From Coprobacter sp. (GTDB taxonomy: Bacteria; Bacteroidota; Bacteroidia; Bacteroidales; UBA11471), in the NCBI GenBank assembly GCA_017462265.1, contig JAFTRN010000059.1:58408-122407 (forward strand): DNA of 64,000 nt. Direction: 5' to 3'. The translations under genes were made by a program, and so were the position numbers. Below the pieces are notes generated by a model that did not search any database, was not told where the DNA came from, and was given only the letters and a program-made list of their open reading frames with translations. Numbering within the stretch: position 1 is the first letter of the stretch; each line of letters opens with the position of its first letter. Shown here piece by piece: positions 36,758-47,600 of the stretch.

Positions 36758-38164
36758 ATGAAGAGACAACTTTTGACCTTATGTTGCCTGGCGGGGTTGA
36801 GTACGGCTATGGCTCAACAGGTGCAATGGGTATATTCGACTCCCGATGAACAGTGGAAAGTATGCAACGATATACACATAGTCGATGACGATCCCGATGT
36901 GATGGATCATGTACTTATTACCGACTATCGTGAGCAGAAAATGGAGGGCTTTGGCGGAACATTCAACGAATTGGGTTGGGACGCTCTCAATTTGCTTCCC
37001 AAATCTGAACGTCAAGCTGTTCTCAAAGAGCTATTCGAGCCGAATAAGGGTATGAATTTCACCTATTGTCGTACTACCATCGGGGCAAATGATTATTCAC
37101 GCGATTGGTATAGCCTCAACGAGCACGATGGCGATTTCGAGATGAAACATTTTTCCATTGCTCGCGAGAAGAAAGTCTTGATTCCCTATATAAAATCGGC
37201 ATTGAAAATCAATCCCGCATTACGATTGTGGGCTTCACCATGGAGTCCTCCGACCTGGATGAAGACCAACCGTCACTATGCGACGGTATCGGGCGATCAC
37301 AACGACCTGCCCCGGGACCGACAAGTCACCGAGGGCGACCATTTCATACAAGAGCCTCGCTATTTGGCCGCTTATGCCGACTATCTGTCCAAATATATCA
37401 AAGCGTATAAAAAACAGGGTATCAATATAGAAATGCTCCAATTTCAGAACGAGCCTTATACCCGCAATCAGTGGCCCACTTGTCTATGGACACCCGAGGC
37501 CATGCGTCGTTTTATATTCGATTATCTCGTACCGGTATTTGAAATGCGCCACCCCGATGTGGAGTTGTGGCTTGGCACGATCAATTGTAATCGTATAGAG
37601 GATATAGAGGTGGTGATGTCGCACCCCGATGCACCCAAATACATTAAAGGTATAGGTTTGCAGTGGGAGGGTAAGGATATTGTTGCCGATGTCCATCGCA
37701 AGTATCCCGGTGTGAAAATTATGCAGACCGAGAATGAATGTGGTGGCGGTACTTTTGATTGGAACGCAGCTGAATATACCTACTCGCTTATTCGCCGATA
37801 TATCGGTGGGGGAGCAGGATCCTATATGTATTGGAATATGGTGCTACAAGATCGTGGCACGAGTACCTGGGGTTGGAATCAAAACGCCATGATTGTAATC
37901 GATTCCAAAACTCGAAAAGTGACCTATACACCCGAATTTTATATCATGAAGCACCTCAGTCATTTTGTACAACCCGGTGCTTATAAAATAAAAACATTGG
38001 GTAATGATGAAGAAATGCTTGCATTCCGTAACCCCGACGATGCGACGGTGATACTCATTGTAAATACCGCCGACCATACCGAGACCAAAACCATCGCGTT
38101 GCATGGTAAGGTGTATAAGGTGAAAATGAAACCTAATTCATTCAATACATTAGTCATCAAATAA
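36758..38164 (+). CDS. GH30 family beta-glycosidase, copy 1
   Basis: 468 residues, signal peptide 1-20. The barrel contains GFGGTFNELGWDAL (64-77), WASPWSPPTWMKTN (158-171), QFQNEPY with acid/base Glu232, and MQTENECGG with nucleophile Glu325; a C-terminal beta domain ends NSFNTLVIK. GH30 members near this type act on beta-1,6-glucan, beta-glucosides or beta-1,6-galactan; the subfamily cannot be fixed by eye. It is followed 12 bp later by a second GH30, so the pair probably splits the work of one linkage (for example endo and exo action). No lipobox, hence periplasmic. Confidence 0.9.
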   Translation: MKRQLLTLCCLAGLSTAMAQQVQWVYSTPDEQWKVCNDIHIVDDDPDVMDHVLITDYREQKMEGFGGTFNELGWDALNLLPKSERQAVLKELFEPNKGMNFTYCRTTIGANDYSRDWYSLNEHDGDFEMKHFSIAREKKVLIPYIKSALKINPALRLWASPWSPPTWMKTNRHYATVSGDHNDLPRDRQVTEGDHFIQEPRYLAAYADYLSKYIKAYKKQGINIEMLQFQNEPYTRNQWPTCLWTPEAMRRFIFDYLVPVFEMRHPDVELWLGTINCNRIEDIEVVMSHPDAPKYIKGIGLQWEGKDIVADVHRKYPGVKIMQTENECGGGTFDWNAAEYTYSLIRRYIGGGAGSYMYWNMVLQDRGTSTWGWNQNAMIVIDSKTRKVTYTPEFYIMKHLSHFVQPGAYKIKTLGNDEEMLAFRNPDDATVILIVNTADHTETKTIALHGKVYKVKMKPNSFNTLVIK

Positions 38165-38176
38165 TACATATACGAT

Positions 38177-39592
38177 ATGAAAAAGACAGGCATTGTATTT
38201 GCCATGGCCCTATTGTGTGCAGGTGTCGTGTCGGCACAAAAAGTGACATGGAAATCTTCGGTACAAAATGATTATTGGCGCACAGAGAAGGGTGCGAAAT
38301 GGTCGGACGTACCTACGACGGATAATGTGGTAAAGATTTCGGATAAGAAGATGCAACCCATCGACGGATTGGGGGGAACGTTCAACGAATTGGGCTGGGA
38401 CGCCTTGTGTTATCTGTCCGACGATAAGAAACAAGAAGTCATCTACAATCTGTTCAGCCCCGAGGAGGCCAATTTCAACTATTGCCGTATGCCTATCGGG
38501 GCCAGTGATTTCGGTTTGAATTTCTATTCGCTCAACGATGTGGCCGACGACTTCCAGATGATAAATTTCAATATCCATCGCGACCGCTATATACTTATAC
38601 CTTATATAAAAGCGGCGCAGAAGATACGTCCCGACCTCAAAATGTGGGCATCGCCATGGAGTCCTCCGGCATGGATGAAGACCAACAATCACTATGCCAG
38701 CGAACCCTATGAGCATGGCGAGAATTTGAATGGTCTGCAACCCGAGAAACGTCAGGATTTGAATACAACCGGTTTCCGTATGGAACGGGGCTATTTGGAG
38801 GCCTACGCGCTCTATTTCGTGAAATTCGTGCGGGCCTATGCCGAGCAGGGTATCAACATCGAATTGGTAAATATGCAGAATGAGCCTTGCTCGCCCACAA
38901 AGTATGGCAGTTGCCCGTGGCGTCCGCAAGATATGGCCCATTTTATCGGCAAGTATCTCGGCCCGAAGTTTGAAAAAGAGAATATCGAGACCGAGATCTA
39001 TTTCGGTACGATCAATCGTGATAACCCCGAGTTCACTCGCACGGCGCTCAACGACCCCGATGCCGCCAAATACATCAAAGGCGTGGGTTTCCAATGGGAC
39101 GGTAAATGGGCCGTACCGCATATCAACAAGGAATATCCACACATAAAACTCATGCACACCGAGGCCGAGTGCGGTAACGGCTCCAACGACTGGGGCGCTG
39201 CCGAGAATACTTGGTGGCAGATAAGTCATTATATGCGTAATGGCGTGCGCGTCTTTACCTATTGGAATATGGTTCTCGATCGTGAGGGTATAAGTCCGTG
39301 GGGGTGGAAGCAGAACGCGTTGATTTCGGTCGATACCGTGGCAAAAACCGTTACATACAATCCCGAGTTCTATCTGATGAAACATCTTTGTCACTATGTG
39401 ATGCCCGGCGCTTATCGCCTCGAAACGCCCTATGACAACGAGGAGGTATTGGCATTTGTCAATCCCGACGGAAAGACCACCATTCTTGTAGCCAATCGTA
39501 GCAACGAGGCTCGTAGCCTCTCTCTCGAAGTCGCAGGCCGTTATCTGAATCTCATAGTAAAAGCAAAATCGTTCAACACCATCAACTTCTAA
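38177..39592 (+). CDS. GH30 family beta-glycosidase, copy 2
   Basis: 471 residues, signal peptide 1-20. Same fold marks as the upstream gene: GLGGTFNELGWDAL (64-77), WASPWSPPAWMKTN (157-170), NMQNEPC with acid/base Glu236, MHTEAECGNG with nucleophile Glu329, and the same NSFNTI-like end (KSFNTINF). The copies are clearly homologous along their full length but well diverged, so this is an old duplication. The GH3 gene starts 3 bp after its stop. Together with GH3 they form a plausible beta-glucan oligosaccharide module. Confidence 0.9.
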   Translation: MKKTGIVFAMALLCAGVVSAQKVTWKSSVQNDYWRTEKGAKWSDVPTTDNVVKISDKKMQPIDGLGGTFNELGWDALCYLSDDKKQEVIYNLFSPEEANFNYCRMPIGASDFGLNFYSLNDVADDFQMINFNIHRDRYILIPYIKAAQKIRPDLKMWASPWSPPAWMKTNNHYASEPYEHGENLNGLQPEKRQDLNTTGFRMERGYLEAYALYFVKFVRAYAEQGINIELVNMQNEPCSPTKYGSCPWRPQDMAHFIGKYLGPKFEKENIETEIYFGTINRDNPEFTRTALNDPDAAKYIKGVGFQWDGKWAVPHINKEYPHIKLMHTEAECGNGSNDWGAAENTWWQISHYMRNGVRVFTYWNMVLDREGISPWGWKQNALISVDTVAKTVTYNPEFYLMKHLCHYVMPGAYRLETPYDNEEVLAFVNPDGKTTILVANRSNEARSLSLEVAGRYLNLIVKAKSFNTINF

Positions 39593-39595
39593 ACT

Positions 39596-42154
39596 ATGGC
39601 GAGAAATTTGATACGAAATCTATGTGTGGGGGCGGCAATTTCGCTGTCGGCCCTTGTATGTGCGCAGACCTCCACACCGCTCTACAAAGATATGGACGCA
39701 CCTATTCACGACAGGGTGATGGACCTGCTTTCGCGCATGACCGTCGAGGAAAAAGTGGCACTGATGATACATAACGCTCCGGCCATACCGCGCCTTGGTA
39801 TCGACAAGTATTATCATGGAAACGAGGCGTTACATGGAATAGTACGTCCCGGGAATTTTACGGTTTTCCCCCAAGCGATAGCGTTGGCTGCGACTTGGAA
39901 CGATGAACTGATGTATCGTATATCAACGGCTATTTCCGACGAGGCTCGTGGTAAATGGAATGAATTGGAACTGGGCAAGAAACAGTTAGACGGCTCGAGC
40001 GATCTGCTTTCGTTCTGGTCGCCCACCATCAATATGGCGCGTGACCCGCGTTGGGGGCGTACCCCCGAGACATACGGCGAGGACCCGTACCTTACCGGTA
40101 CCATGGGATTGGCGTTTGTACGAGGATTGCAAGGCAATCACCCCCGATATATAAAGACCGTCTCTACGCCGAAACACTTTGCCGCCAACAACGAGGAGCA
40201 CAACCGGGCAAGTTGCAACGCTGTGATATCCGAGCGCGACTTGCGCGAATATTACCTCCCGGCTTTCGAGAAATGTATAGTCGAGGGTAAAGCGCAGTCG
40301 ATCATGACTGCCTACAATGCTGTGAATGGCGTGCCCTGTCTCATCAACTCCTATCTTATAGGAAAGGTTTTGCGCCAAGATTGGCAATTTCAGGGTTATA
40401 TCGTTTCCGATTGCAGTGCTCCGCAGTGGATGGTGACACAGCACAAGCAGTGTAAAGATTATGAAACGGCGGCGGTACTCATGATGAAAGCCGGTATGGA
40501 TATGGAGTGTGCCGATAACGTATATACTCGTCCGTTGCTGAATGCCTACTACCAATATCGTGTCACCGATGCCGAAATCGACAGCGCAGCCTATCGCTTG
40601 TTGCGTGGCCGTATGTTGCTGGGTTTGTTCGATGATCCCGATAAAAATCCTTACAACAAAATAAAACCGTCGGTGGTGGGTTGTAAAAAACACCAAGAGT
40701 TGGCACTCGAGACGGCACGTCAAAGTCTTGTGTTGCTTAAAAATGAGAATAATATGTTGCCCCTCGACCTTTCCGAGGTGAAATCGATAGCTGTTGTGGG
40801 TATCAATGCCGACCGCATAGAGTTTGGCGACTATAGTGGTACGCCGGTAAATAAGCCTGTCACTATACTCGAAGGCATACGCAACATCGTGGGCAAGCGG
40901 GTGAAAGTGGTACACGCTCCGTGGGTATCGAGTTCTACGGGTTACGAACCGGTGAATAAAAATTTCTTTCCCGATGGATTGAAAGTGGAGTATTTTGACA
41001 ACGCTCGTCTCGAAGGTACTCCGTCGGTGCGTACCGAGGAGGAACTCTTCTATGACCCTGCCAATCGTCCGCCCGATCCTTTCCTGCCTGTAGCTCCTAT
41101 GTCGGCACGATGGACCGGTACATTGTTGCCTACCGTCACCGGCGAATATACTATTACCTTGAAGACCGATGACGGGTGTCGCCTCTTTATCAATGGTGAG
41201 AAACTCATTGATTCTTGGGTGGAACGTCCTGCTACCGACGATAAGGTGCTTGTGCATCTCGAGGCCGGTAAACGATATGATATAAAGGTGGAATATTTCG
41301 ATGGCGGCGGAAACTCTTTTGCCCGTATGTATTGGACGGCTCCCGACATCGATAGCCGTGAACGTATAGAGCTATTCGGCGAGGCCGGAAAGGCCGCCAA
41401 GGAGTGTGATGTGACCATCGCCGTGCTGGGTATCGACAAATCTATAGAGCGAGAAGGACAAGACCGTTATACTCTCGAGCTTCCGGCCGATCAGCAGGAA
41501 TTTATTCGAGAAATTTATAAGATAAATCCGCGCACGATTGTTGTGTTGGTGGCCGGTAGTTCTATGGCTGTAAATTGGATTGATGAGAATGTCCCGGCGA
41601 TACTCGATGCTTGGTATCCCGGTGAGCAAGGCGGTAATGCCGTTGCCGAGGCCCTCTTTGGTAAGTACAATCCCGGTGGCCGCTTGCCGCTGACGTTCTA
41701 CAATTCGCTATCGGAACTGCCTGCGTTCAACGACTATTCTGTACAGAATCGTACCTACCAATACTTTACGGGTAAACCTCTGTATGAGTTCGGATACGGC
41801 CTCAGTTACACCACATTCGAATATGCCGATTTGCAAACCTCACTCAGCGACGAGGCTGTAAACTTCACATTCTCGGTGTCGAATACCGGTCGTTACGATG
41901 GCGATGAAGTAGCGCAAGTATATGTGAAATATCCCGAGACAGGAACCTATATGCCCCTCAAACAACTGCGTGGATTCAAGCGCGTACATATAAAGAAAGG
42001 CAAGACCTCGACCGTTACGATTTCTGTACCCAAGAAGGAACTCCGTTATTGGGACGAGAAGAGCAAGGAATTTGTAACTCCTACCGGCGAATACACATTT
42101 GAGATAGGCAGTTCATCTCAAGACATTCGTCTCGAAAAAACGATTGTATTGTAA
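39596..42154 (+). CDS. GH3 family beta-glucosidase-like enzyme with PA14 insert
   Basis: 852 residues, signal peptide ending near VCAQ (about 24). The N-terminal barrel has KHFAANNEEHNR and the nucleophile Asp272 in YIVSDCSAPQW. The alpha/beta sandwich follows, interrupted by a PA14 module at about 460-600 (DGLKVEYFDN ... KTDDGCRLFINGEKLIDSW). An FN3-like C-terminal domain ends the protein (YEFGYGLSYTTFEY ... FEIGSSSQDI). PA14-bearing GH3 enzymes act on beta-glucosides and related short oligosaccharides; the insert caps the active site. After the two GH30 genes this would finish beta-linked oligosaccharides to monosaccharide. Beta-xylosidase activity is an alternative. Confidence 0.9.
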   Translation: MARNLIRNLCVGAAISLSALVCAQTSTPLYKDMDAPIHDRVMDLLSRMTVEEKVALMIHNAPAIPRLGIDKYYHGNEALHGIVRPGNFTVFPQAIALAATWNDELMYRISTAISDEARGKWNELELGKKQLDGSSDLLSFWSPTINMARDPRWGRTPETYGEDPYLTGTMGLAFVRGLQGNHPRYIKTVSTPKHFAANNEEHNRASCNAVISERDLREYYLPAFEKCIVEGKAQSIMTAYNAVNGVPCLINSYLIGKVLRQDWQFQGYIVSDCSAPQWMVTQHKQCKDYETAAVLMMKAGMDMECADNVYTRPLLNAYYQYRVTDAEIDSAAYRLLRGRMLLGLFDDPDKNPYNKIKPSVVGCKKHQELALETARQSLVLLKNENNMLPLDLSEVKSIAVVGINADRIEFGDYSGTPVNKPVTILEGIRNIVGKRVKVVHAPWVSSSTGYEPVNKNFFPDGLKVEYFDNARLEGTPSVRTEEELFYDPANRPPDPFLPVAPMSARWTGTLLPTVTGEYTITLKTDDGCRLFINGEKLIDSWVERPATDDKVLVHLEAGKRYDIKVEYFDGGGNSFARMYWTAPDIDSRERIELFGEAGKAAKECDVTIAVLGIDKSIEREGQDRYTLELPADQQEFIREIYKINPRTIVVLVAGSSMAVNWIDENVPAILDAWYPGEQGGNAVAEALFGKYNPGGRLPLTFYNSLSELPAFNDYSVQNRTYQYFTGKPLYEFGYGLSYTTFEYADLQTSLSDEAVNFTFSVSNTGRYDGDEVAQVYVKYPETGTYMPLKQLRGFKRVHIKKGKTSTVTISVPKKELRYWDEKSKEFVTPTGEYTFEIGSSSQDIRLEKTIVL

Positions 42155-42170
42155 CCCTTTACGATAACCG

Positions 42171-42209
42171 ATAGCGCACCGCAGTTTCTCAGAATGTGCG
42201 GTGTGCTAT
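42171..42209 (+). terminator. Hairpin between GH3 and GH2 genes
   Basis: ATAGCGCACCGCA (42171-42183) pairs with TGCGGTGTGCTAT (42197-42209) with one G-T wobble. The downstream side has no strong T-run (TCTCATCTT), so it may only reduce transcription within the operon. Confidence 0.5.
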
Positions 42210-42226
42210 TCTCATCTTATGAAAAT

Positions 42227-44671
42227 ATGACCTTTTATCGTTATATCAGTTTTTTGATAGTTTTTACAATTGCAGCACACGTATCGGCGCGAGAAGTGAT
42301 TGTGCTCGATACGGCATGGCTTTTTCATCGAGGAGATATTACCTACCGCTACGAGTGCCTCGATGATTTATCCTGGGAGCAAGTGTGCGTGCCACACGAT
42401 TGGGCGATAGCCGGCCCTTTTGATCTCAATGAGGATATGCAATTTGTAAAAGTGATAGAAGATGGTGACACAGCGGCACGTTTGCGTACCGGTCGTACCG
42501 GAGCATTACCTGCTACCGGTGTCGGGTGGTATCGTCGGGAGATATGGCTTGATAAGAGTGTTTCCGATCGACGGCTCTATGTGGAGTTTGATGGTGTGAT
42601 GAGTAATGCCAAGGTCTATTTCAATGGTTATTATATAGGAAATCGTCCGTATGGCTATTCTTCGTTTTCTTTCGATGTCTCGGACTATGCTTGTTTTGGT
42701 GGGAAAAATTATCTCGATGTCAGAGTCGAAAATTTACCCGAGAGTTCTCGTTTCTACACCGGTGCAGGTATATATCGGCCGGTGAGAATGGTCTTGACAC
42801 ATCCGGTGCATGTGGCAGAATGGGGTACCTATATTACAACTCCCGAAATATCGAAAAAGCAGGGACGGGTATCTATTGCAACTACGGTGAAATCGTTGTC
42901 GGAAGGTAATAATGAAGTGAAACTTATCACCTCGATATATGCTCCGTCGGGTCATCGTGTGGCACAGACCGAGTCCTCGCATAGAATCAAGAACGAATAT
43001 ACTTTCTCGCAGACTTGTAATGTGCGAAAACCTCTATTGTGGGATACCGATACGCCACACCTATATACAGCCGTGTCATCGGTATGGGTAGATGGAGTAG
43101 AGGTCGATCGATATACAACTCGATTTGGTTTCCGTACCATTCGTTTCGATAAAGATAAGGGCTTTTTTCTGAATGAAAAACAGACAAAAATCAAAGGTGT
43201 ATGTTTGCATCACGATTTGGGACCGTTGGGAGCCGCTGTCAATCGCAGGGCAACCGAGCGGCAATTACAAATCATGAAAGAAATGGGGTGTAACGCCATA
43301 CGTACAGCACATAATCCATCGTCGATAGAGTTGTTGCAACTTTGCGATAGCCTCGGACTTATGGTACAGGTGGAGGCTTTCGATGAGTGGAGAAATGGGA
43401 AATGTGCCAATGGGTATAACCTCTATTTCGATGAATGGGCCGAGCGTGATCTTGTAGGTCTTATACATAGAGATCGCAATCACCCGTGTGTCATTATGTG
43501 GAGTATAGGTAACGAATTGCGGGAGCAAGGTGAGAAAGAGGGGTGGAAAGTGGCCAAATATCTCAATGATATTGCTCATCGTGAAGACCCTACCCGTCCT
43601 ACGACGGCCGGATATAATAACCATTGGGCCGCGATAGACAATGGCCTGGCCGATGCGGTCGATCTTGTCGGTTTCAATTATAAACATTTCGATTATGTGA
43701 CGCAGCACGAGAAACACCCCGATTACATACTATATGGCAGTGAGACAGCCTCGGCGGTTAGTTCACGAGGGGTATATAAGTTTCCTGTTTGTGATAATTG
43801 GACACCTTGGTATAACGATTATCAAGTGTCGAGCTATGATATGGAATATGTACCATGGGGCAGTGCGCCTGATACCGAATTTGAAAAGCAAGATGATAAT
43901 GAATTCCTTCTCGGAGAGTTTGTGTGGACCGGTTTCGACTATTTGGGCGAGCCGTCACCATATGGCGAGGGAGCGCCGTCGCGTAGTTCCTATTTCGGTA
44001 TAGTCGATTTAGCCGGATTACCCAAGGACCGTTACTACCTTTATAGCAGTCGTTGGAGTGATAAACCGGTACTACATCTTATGCCTCATTGGAATTGGCC
44101 CGATAGGGTGGGCTTGGAGGTACCGGTACAATGTTACACCAATTATCCTGTGGTGGAATTGTTTGTCAATGGTGTAAGTCATGGTAAATGTACAAATGTG
44201 AAAAATGATAAATTTCGTCGTTATCGTATGCGCTGGGACGATGTGATTTATCACCCGGGAGAAATAAAAGTCGTTGCTTATAATGCGAACGGAATCGCTT
44301 GCGAAGAGCGCGTCGTGAAAACAGCCGGTAATCCCTCACAGATAAGACTAAGTCTCGACCGTGACACTCTGACTGCCGATGGTAAAGATCTGGCCTTTAT
44401 TACGGTAGATGTATGCGATGAGGCAGGAAATCTTTGTCCCCGAGATGCCTCTATGTTATTTGTGAAGGTATCGGGAAATGGACGCTTGCGAGCTATGTGC
44501 AATGGCGATGCGACCGATCTCACCTCGTTTGCATCTAATTATATGCGAGTGTTCAATGGAAAACTTGTACTAATTATAGAGGCGGGACGTGATTCCGGCA
44601 ATATAGAAGTGATGGTATCGGGAGAACGTCTGAATGCTGCCACTTGCAAACTTACTACAATAAAACCATAA
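42227..44671 (+). CDS. GH2 family beta-galactosidase-like enzyme
   Basis: 814 residues from ATG 42227, which gives the signal peptide MTFYRYISFLIVFTIAAHVSA; an upstream in-frame ATG at 42194 lies in the hairpin and is unlikely. Layout: jelly-roll with VCVPHDWAIAGPF, immunoglobulin domain, TIM barrel with acid/base Glu430 (IMWSIGNELREQ) and nucleophile Glu506 (LYGSETASAVSS), then two C-terminal beta domains. The SETAS-type nucleophile loop is usual in Bacteroidales beta-galactosidases with DUF4982-type C-termini. It is the fifth gene of block C and would remove terminal beta-galactose or a related sugar. Confidence 0.88.
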   Translation: MTFYRYISFLIVFTIAAHVSAREVIVLDTAWLFHRGDITYRYECLDDLSWEQVCVPHDWAIAGPFDLNEDMQFVKVIEDGDTAARLRTGRTGALPATGVGWYRREIWLDKSVSDRRLYVEFDGVMSNAKVYFNGYYIGNRPYGYSSFSFDVSDYACFGGKNYLDVRVENLPESSRFYTGAGIYRPVRMVLTHPVHVAEWGTYITTPEISKKQGRVSIATTVKSLSEGNNEVKLITSIYAPSGHRVAQTESSHRIKNEYTFSQTCNVRKPLLWDTDTPHLYTAVSSVWVDGVEVDRYTTRFGFRTIRFDKDKGFFLNEKQTKIKGVCLHHDLGPLGAAVNRRATERQLQIMKEMGCNAIRTAHNPSSIELLQLCDSLGLMVQVEAFDEWRNGKCANGYNLYFDEWAERDLVGLIHRDRNHPCVIMWSIGNELREQGEKEGWKVAKYLNDIAHREDPTRPTTAGYNNHWAAIDNGLADAVDLVGFNYKHFDYVTQHEKHPDYILYGSETASAVSSRGVYKFPVCDNWTPWYNDYQVSSYDMEYVPWGSAPDTEFEKQDDNEFLLGEFVWTGFDYLGEPSPYGEGAPSRSSYFGIVDLAGLPKDRYYLYSSRWSDKPVLHLMPHWNWPDRVGLEVPVQCYTNYPVVELFVNGVSHGKCTNVKNDKFRRYRMRWDDVIYHPGEIKVVAYNANGIACEERVVKTAGNPSQIRLSLDRDTLTADGKDLAFITVDVCDEAGNLCPRDASMLFVKVSGNGRLRAMCNGDATDLTSFASNYMRVFNGKLVLIIEAGRDSGNIEVMVSGERLNAATCKLTTIKP

Positions 44672-44686
44672 TTTATATTATACGCC

Positions 44687-47600
44687 ATGAGACGTGTCAT
44701 ACTGCTTGTTAATACTTTGATTATGGCTTTGTCGGGAGTTTTTGCGCAAAAACCGCTCAAAGCCTATGTGGTCTCTAACGCCCACTTCGATACACAATGG
44801 AATTGGACGGTGCAAACCTCTATCGATGAGTATGTCGCCCATACCCTGCGACGAAATTTATGGTTGCTCGATCGCTATCCGAATTATTTATTCAATTTTG
44901 AAGGAGGGGTTAAATACAGCTGGATGAAAGAGTATTATCCGGCCGAGTATGAGCGGCTAAAAGAGTATGTCGCAGCCGGTCGATGGCATATTGCCGGCGC
45001 CTCGTGGGACGCTAACGATACGCACGTTCCATCGCCCGAGTCGGCACTGCGCAATATATTGTTGGGGCAGGAGTTTTACAAGAGCGAGTTTGGCGTGAAA
45101 TCCGATGATGTGTTTTTGCCCGATTGTTTCGGATTCAGTGCCACATTACCCACGATTGCTTCGCACGCCGGTCTTGTGGGTTTTTCCACCCAGAAGTTGC
45201 AATGGCGCAATAAGCCCTTTTATGGTGAGGCAAAGGTGCCGTTCGACATAGGTATATGGCATGGTATCGATGGCTCATCACTCTATGCGGCCCTCAATGG
45301 TAATGATTATACACATCGTTGGAATGGCGAGGACATCAGTCGTGATGAAGACTTGAAACGATTGGCCTCCAATTCTCCGCTTGGAATAGCCTACAGATAT
45401 TATGGTACCGGCGACAGAGGCGGCTCTCCTACCATACCTTCGGTGGTTTCGGTAGAGAAGGGGTTGAAGGGTGACGGTGATGTGCAGATAGTGGCCGCTA
45501 CCTCGTCGCAGCTCTATCACGATCTGAAAAAAGAATATGCCGATAGCGAGCTTCCTCAATATACGGGCGAGTTGTTGATGGATATACATGGCACAGGGTG
45601 TTATACCTCACAGGCGGCTATGAAATTGTATAATCGTCGTAATGAACAGCTTGCCGACGCGGCCGAGCGTATATCGGTGATGGCACACTATTATACGGGA
45701 TATAAATATCCGAAAGAGCGGCTCAACGAGAATTGGCGTCGCTTTATATGGCACCAATTCCACGATGACCTCACCGGTACGAGTATCCCCGAGGCTTATC
45801 CGTTTTCTTGGAACGATGAAATCATAGCGCAAACCGATTTTGCCGACCTCATACAGACCGCTGCCGCCGAATTGGCACGACGTATGGACACTCGGGCGAA
45901 AGGTACTCCTGTATTACTATACAATCCGGTAGCGACTGTCAATAGCGCTCGTGTCGTGGTGAAAATTCCGGTTGCTAACACTCCGCGTGATGTGAGGGTA
46001 CTTGCGCCCGACAAGCGTGAGTGTCCGGCACAAATCGTATCAGTGGCCGATGGCGTGGCGCAGGTGGCTTTTACCACATCGGTACCGCCTGTAAGCTTGT
46101 CGGTTTATGATATACAATTTACCGTATCGGAAAAATCTCAAACGTCAAAATATCCTCGAGCATCGGGCAATACATTGGAAAACAGTATATATCGTATTAC
46201 TCTCGACGCTTGTGGCGATATAGCTTCGATTATCGATAAGCGTTGCGACAAAGAACTTGTGGCGCAGGGAAAGCGATTTCGATTGGCTCTTATACCCGAT
46301 AATGAATCCTATTATTGGCCGGCGTGGGAGATTCACAAACACGTAATAGATAAGACACCCCTATCCGTCGGTGAGAATGTGCGCATCTCGGTGGCCGAAC
46401 AAGGTGCTGGCTCGGCCGCTTTGCGTGTGGAGCGTAGCGATGGAAAGTCGCGTTATGTGCAGTACATACGTCTTACCGAAGGAGCTTGCGATGATCGCAT
46501 CGACATAGTTACCGAAATAGATTGGGCATCAAAGGCTTCGTTGCTCAAGGCCGAGTTTAATACCGCTATCACGGCCGATAGCGCCTCATACGATTTGGGT
46601 GTGGGACATATTCGCCGAGGAAACAATACACCGATAGCCTATGAGGTGCCTGCCCGTCAGTGGGCCGACCTCTCGCAAGACGATTATGGTATTACGATTA
46701 TGACCGATAGTAAATATGGTTGGGATAAGCCATCGGATAGTACGATACGCCTCACGCTATTGCACACCCCACATTCTACGTTTCGCGATTATGCCTATCA
46801 AAGTAATCAAGATTTAGGATTTCATAGATTTACCTACTCTATTGTGGGGCATATAGGTACGCCCCATTTTACGGAATTGTCACTATGCGCCGAACAGCTC
46901 AATAATCCGTTGATTCCTTACGTTGTACCGGCACACAAAGGTGATTTGGGAAAACAAATATCTTTTCTCTCGACCGAGGGCGGTGCGGTGCTGAACGCGA
47001 TGAAGAGAGCCGAGAATATCGATGCTTGCGTAGTGCGTGTGTATGAGAAATCGGGCGTGTCGCAGACGGGCTCTACAATCACCTTCCCCGCCGAAATAGA
47101 GTGGGCGGCGGCGATGAACGGTGCCGAAGAGGTAATAGCGGAATTGCCGATAGAGGGTAATGTGCTTACCTATGATATTCATGCTTTTGGAATCAAAACC
47201 TTTGCTGTGCGTCTGAAAAATACCGCTCAGTCGGTTACTAACGATACGCACTATTCGTTCTTACCGCTTCAACGTGATTTTACGGCATTTACGCCCGACC
47301 CGCTGAGTAGTATGGGCACGTTCGATCCTGCGGGAAATTCCTATGCGGCCGAGTTGTTGCCCGATACGATTTATACGGCAGGAATCCCCTTTGTATTGCC
47401 CGCTAATCCGGGAGAGGGGCATATCATGCGTTGTGAGGGGCAGACGATACCCCTGCCCGATGATAGGAAATATACACACCTCTACCTGTTAGCGGCCTCG
47501 TCGGAGGAGGATAGGAACGTTACGTTCATGTTCGATGATACATCGGTACCCTGTCGCATACCCTACTATTCCGATTTCTATGCGCAATGGGGGCATACCG

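Noticed and set aside
38210..39394. Long open frame (394 codons) antisense to the second GH30 gene
   Set aside because: It mirrors the codon structure of a clear GH30 gene, shows no recognisable domain or start context, and similar antisense frames lie opposite many genes here.
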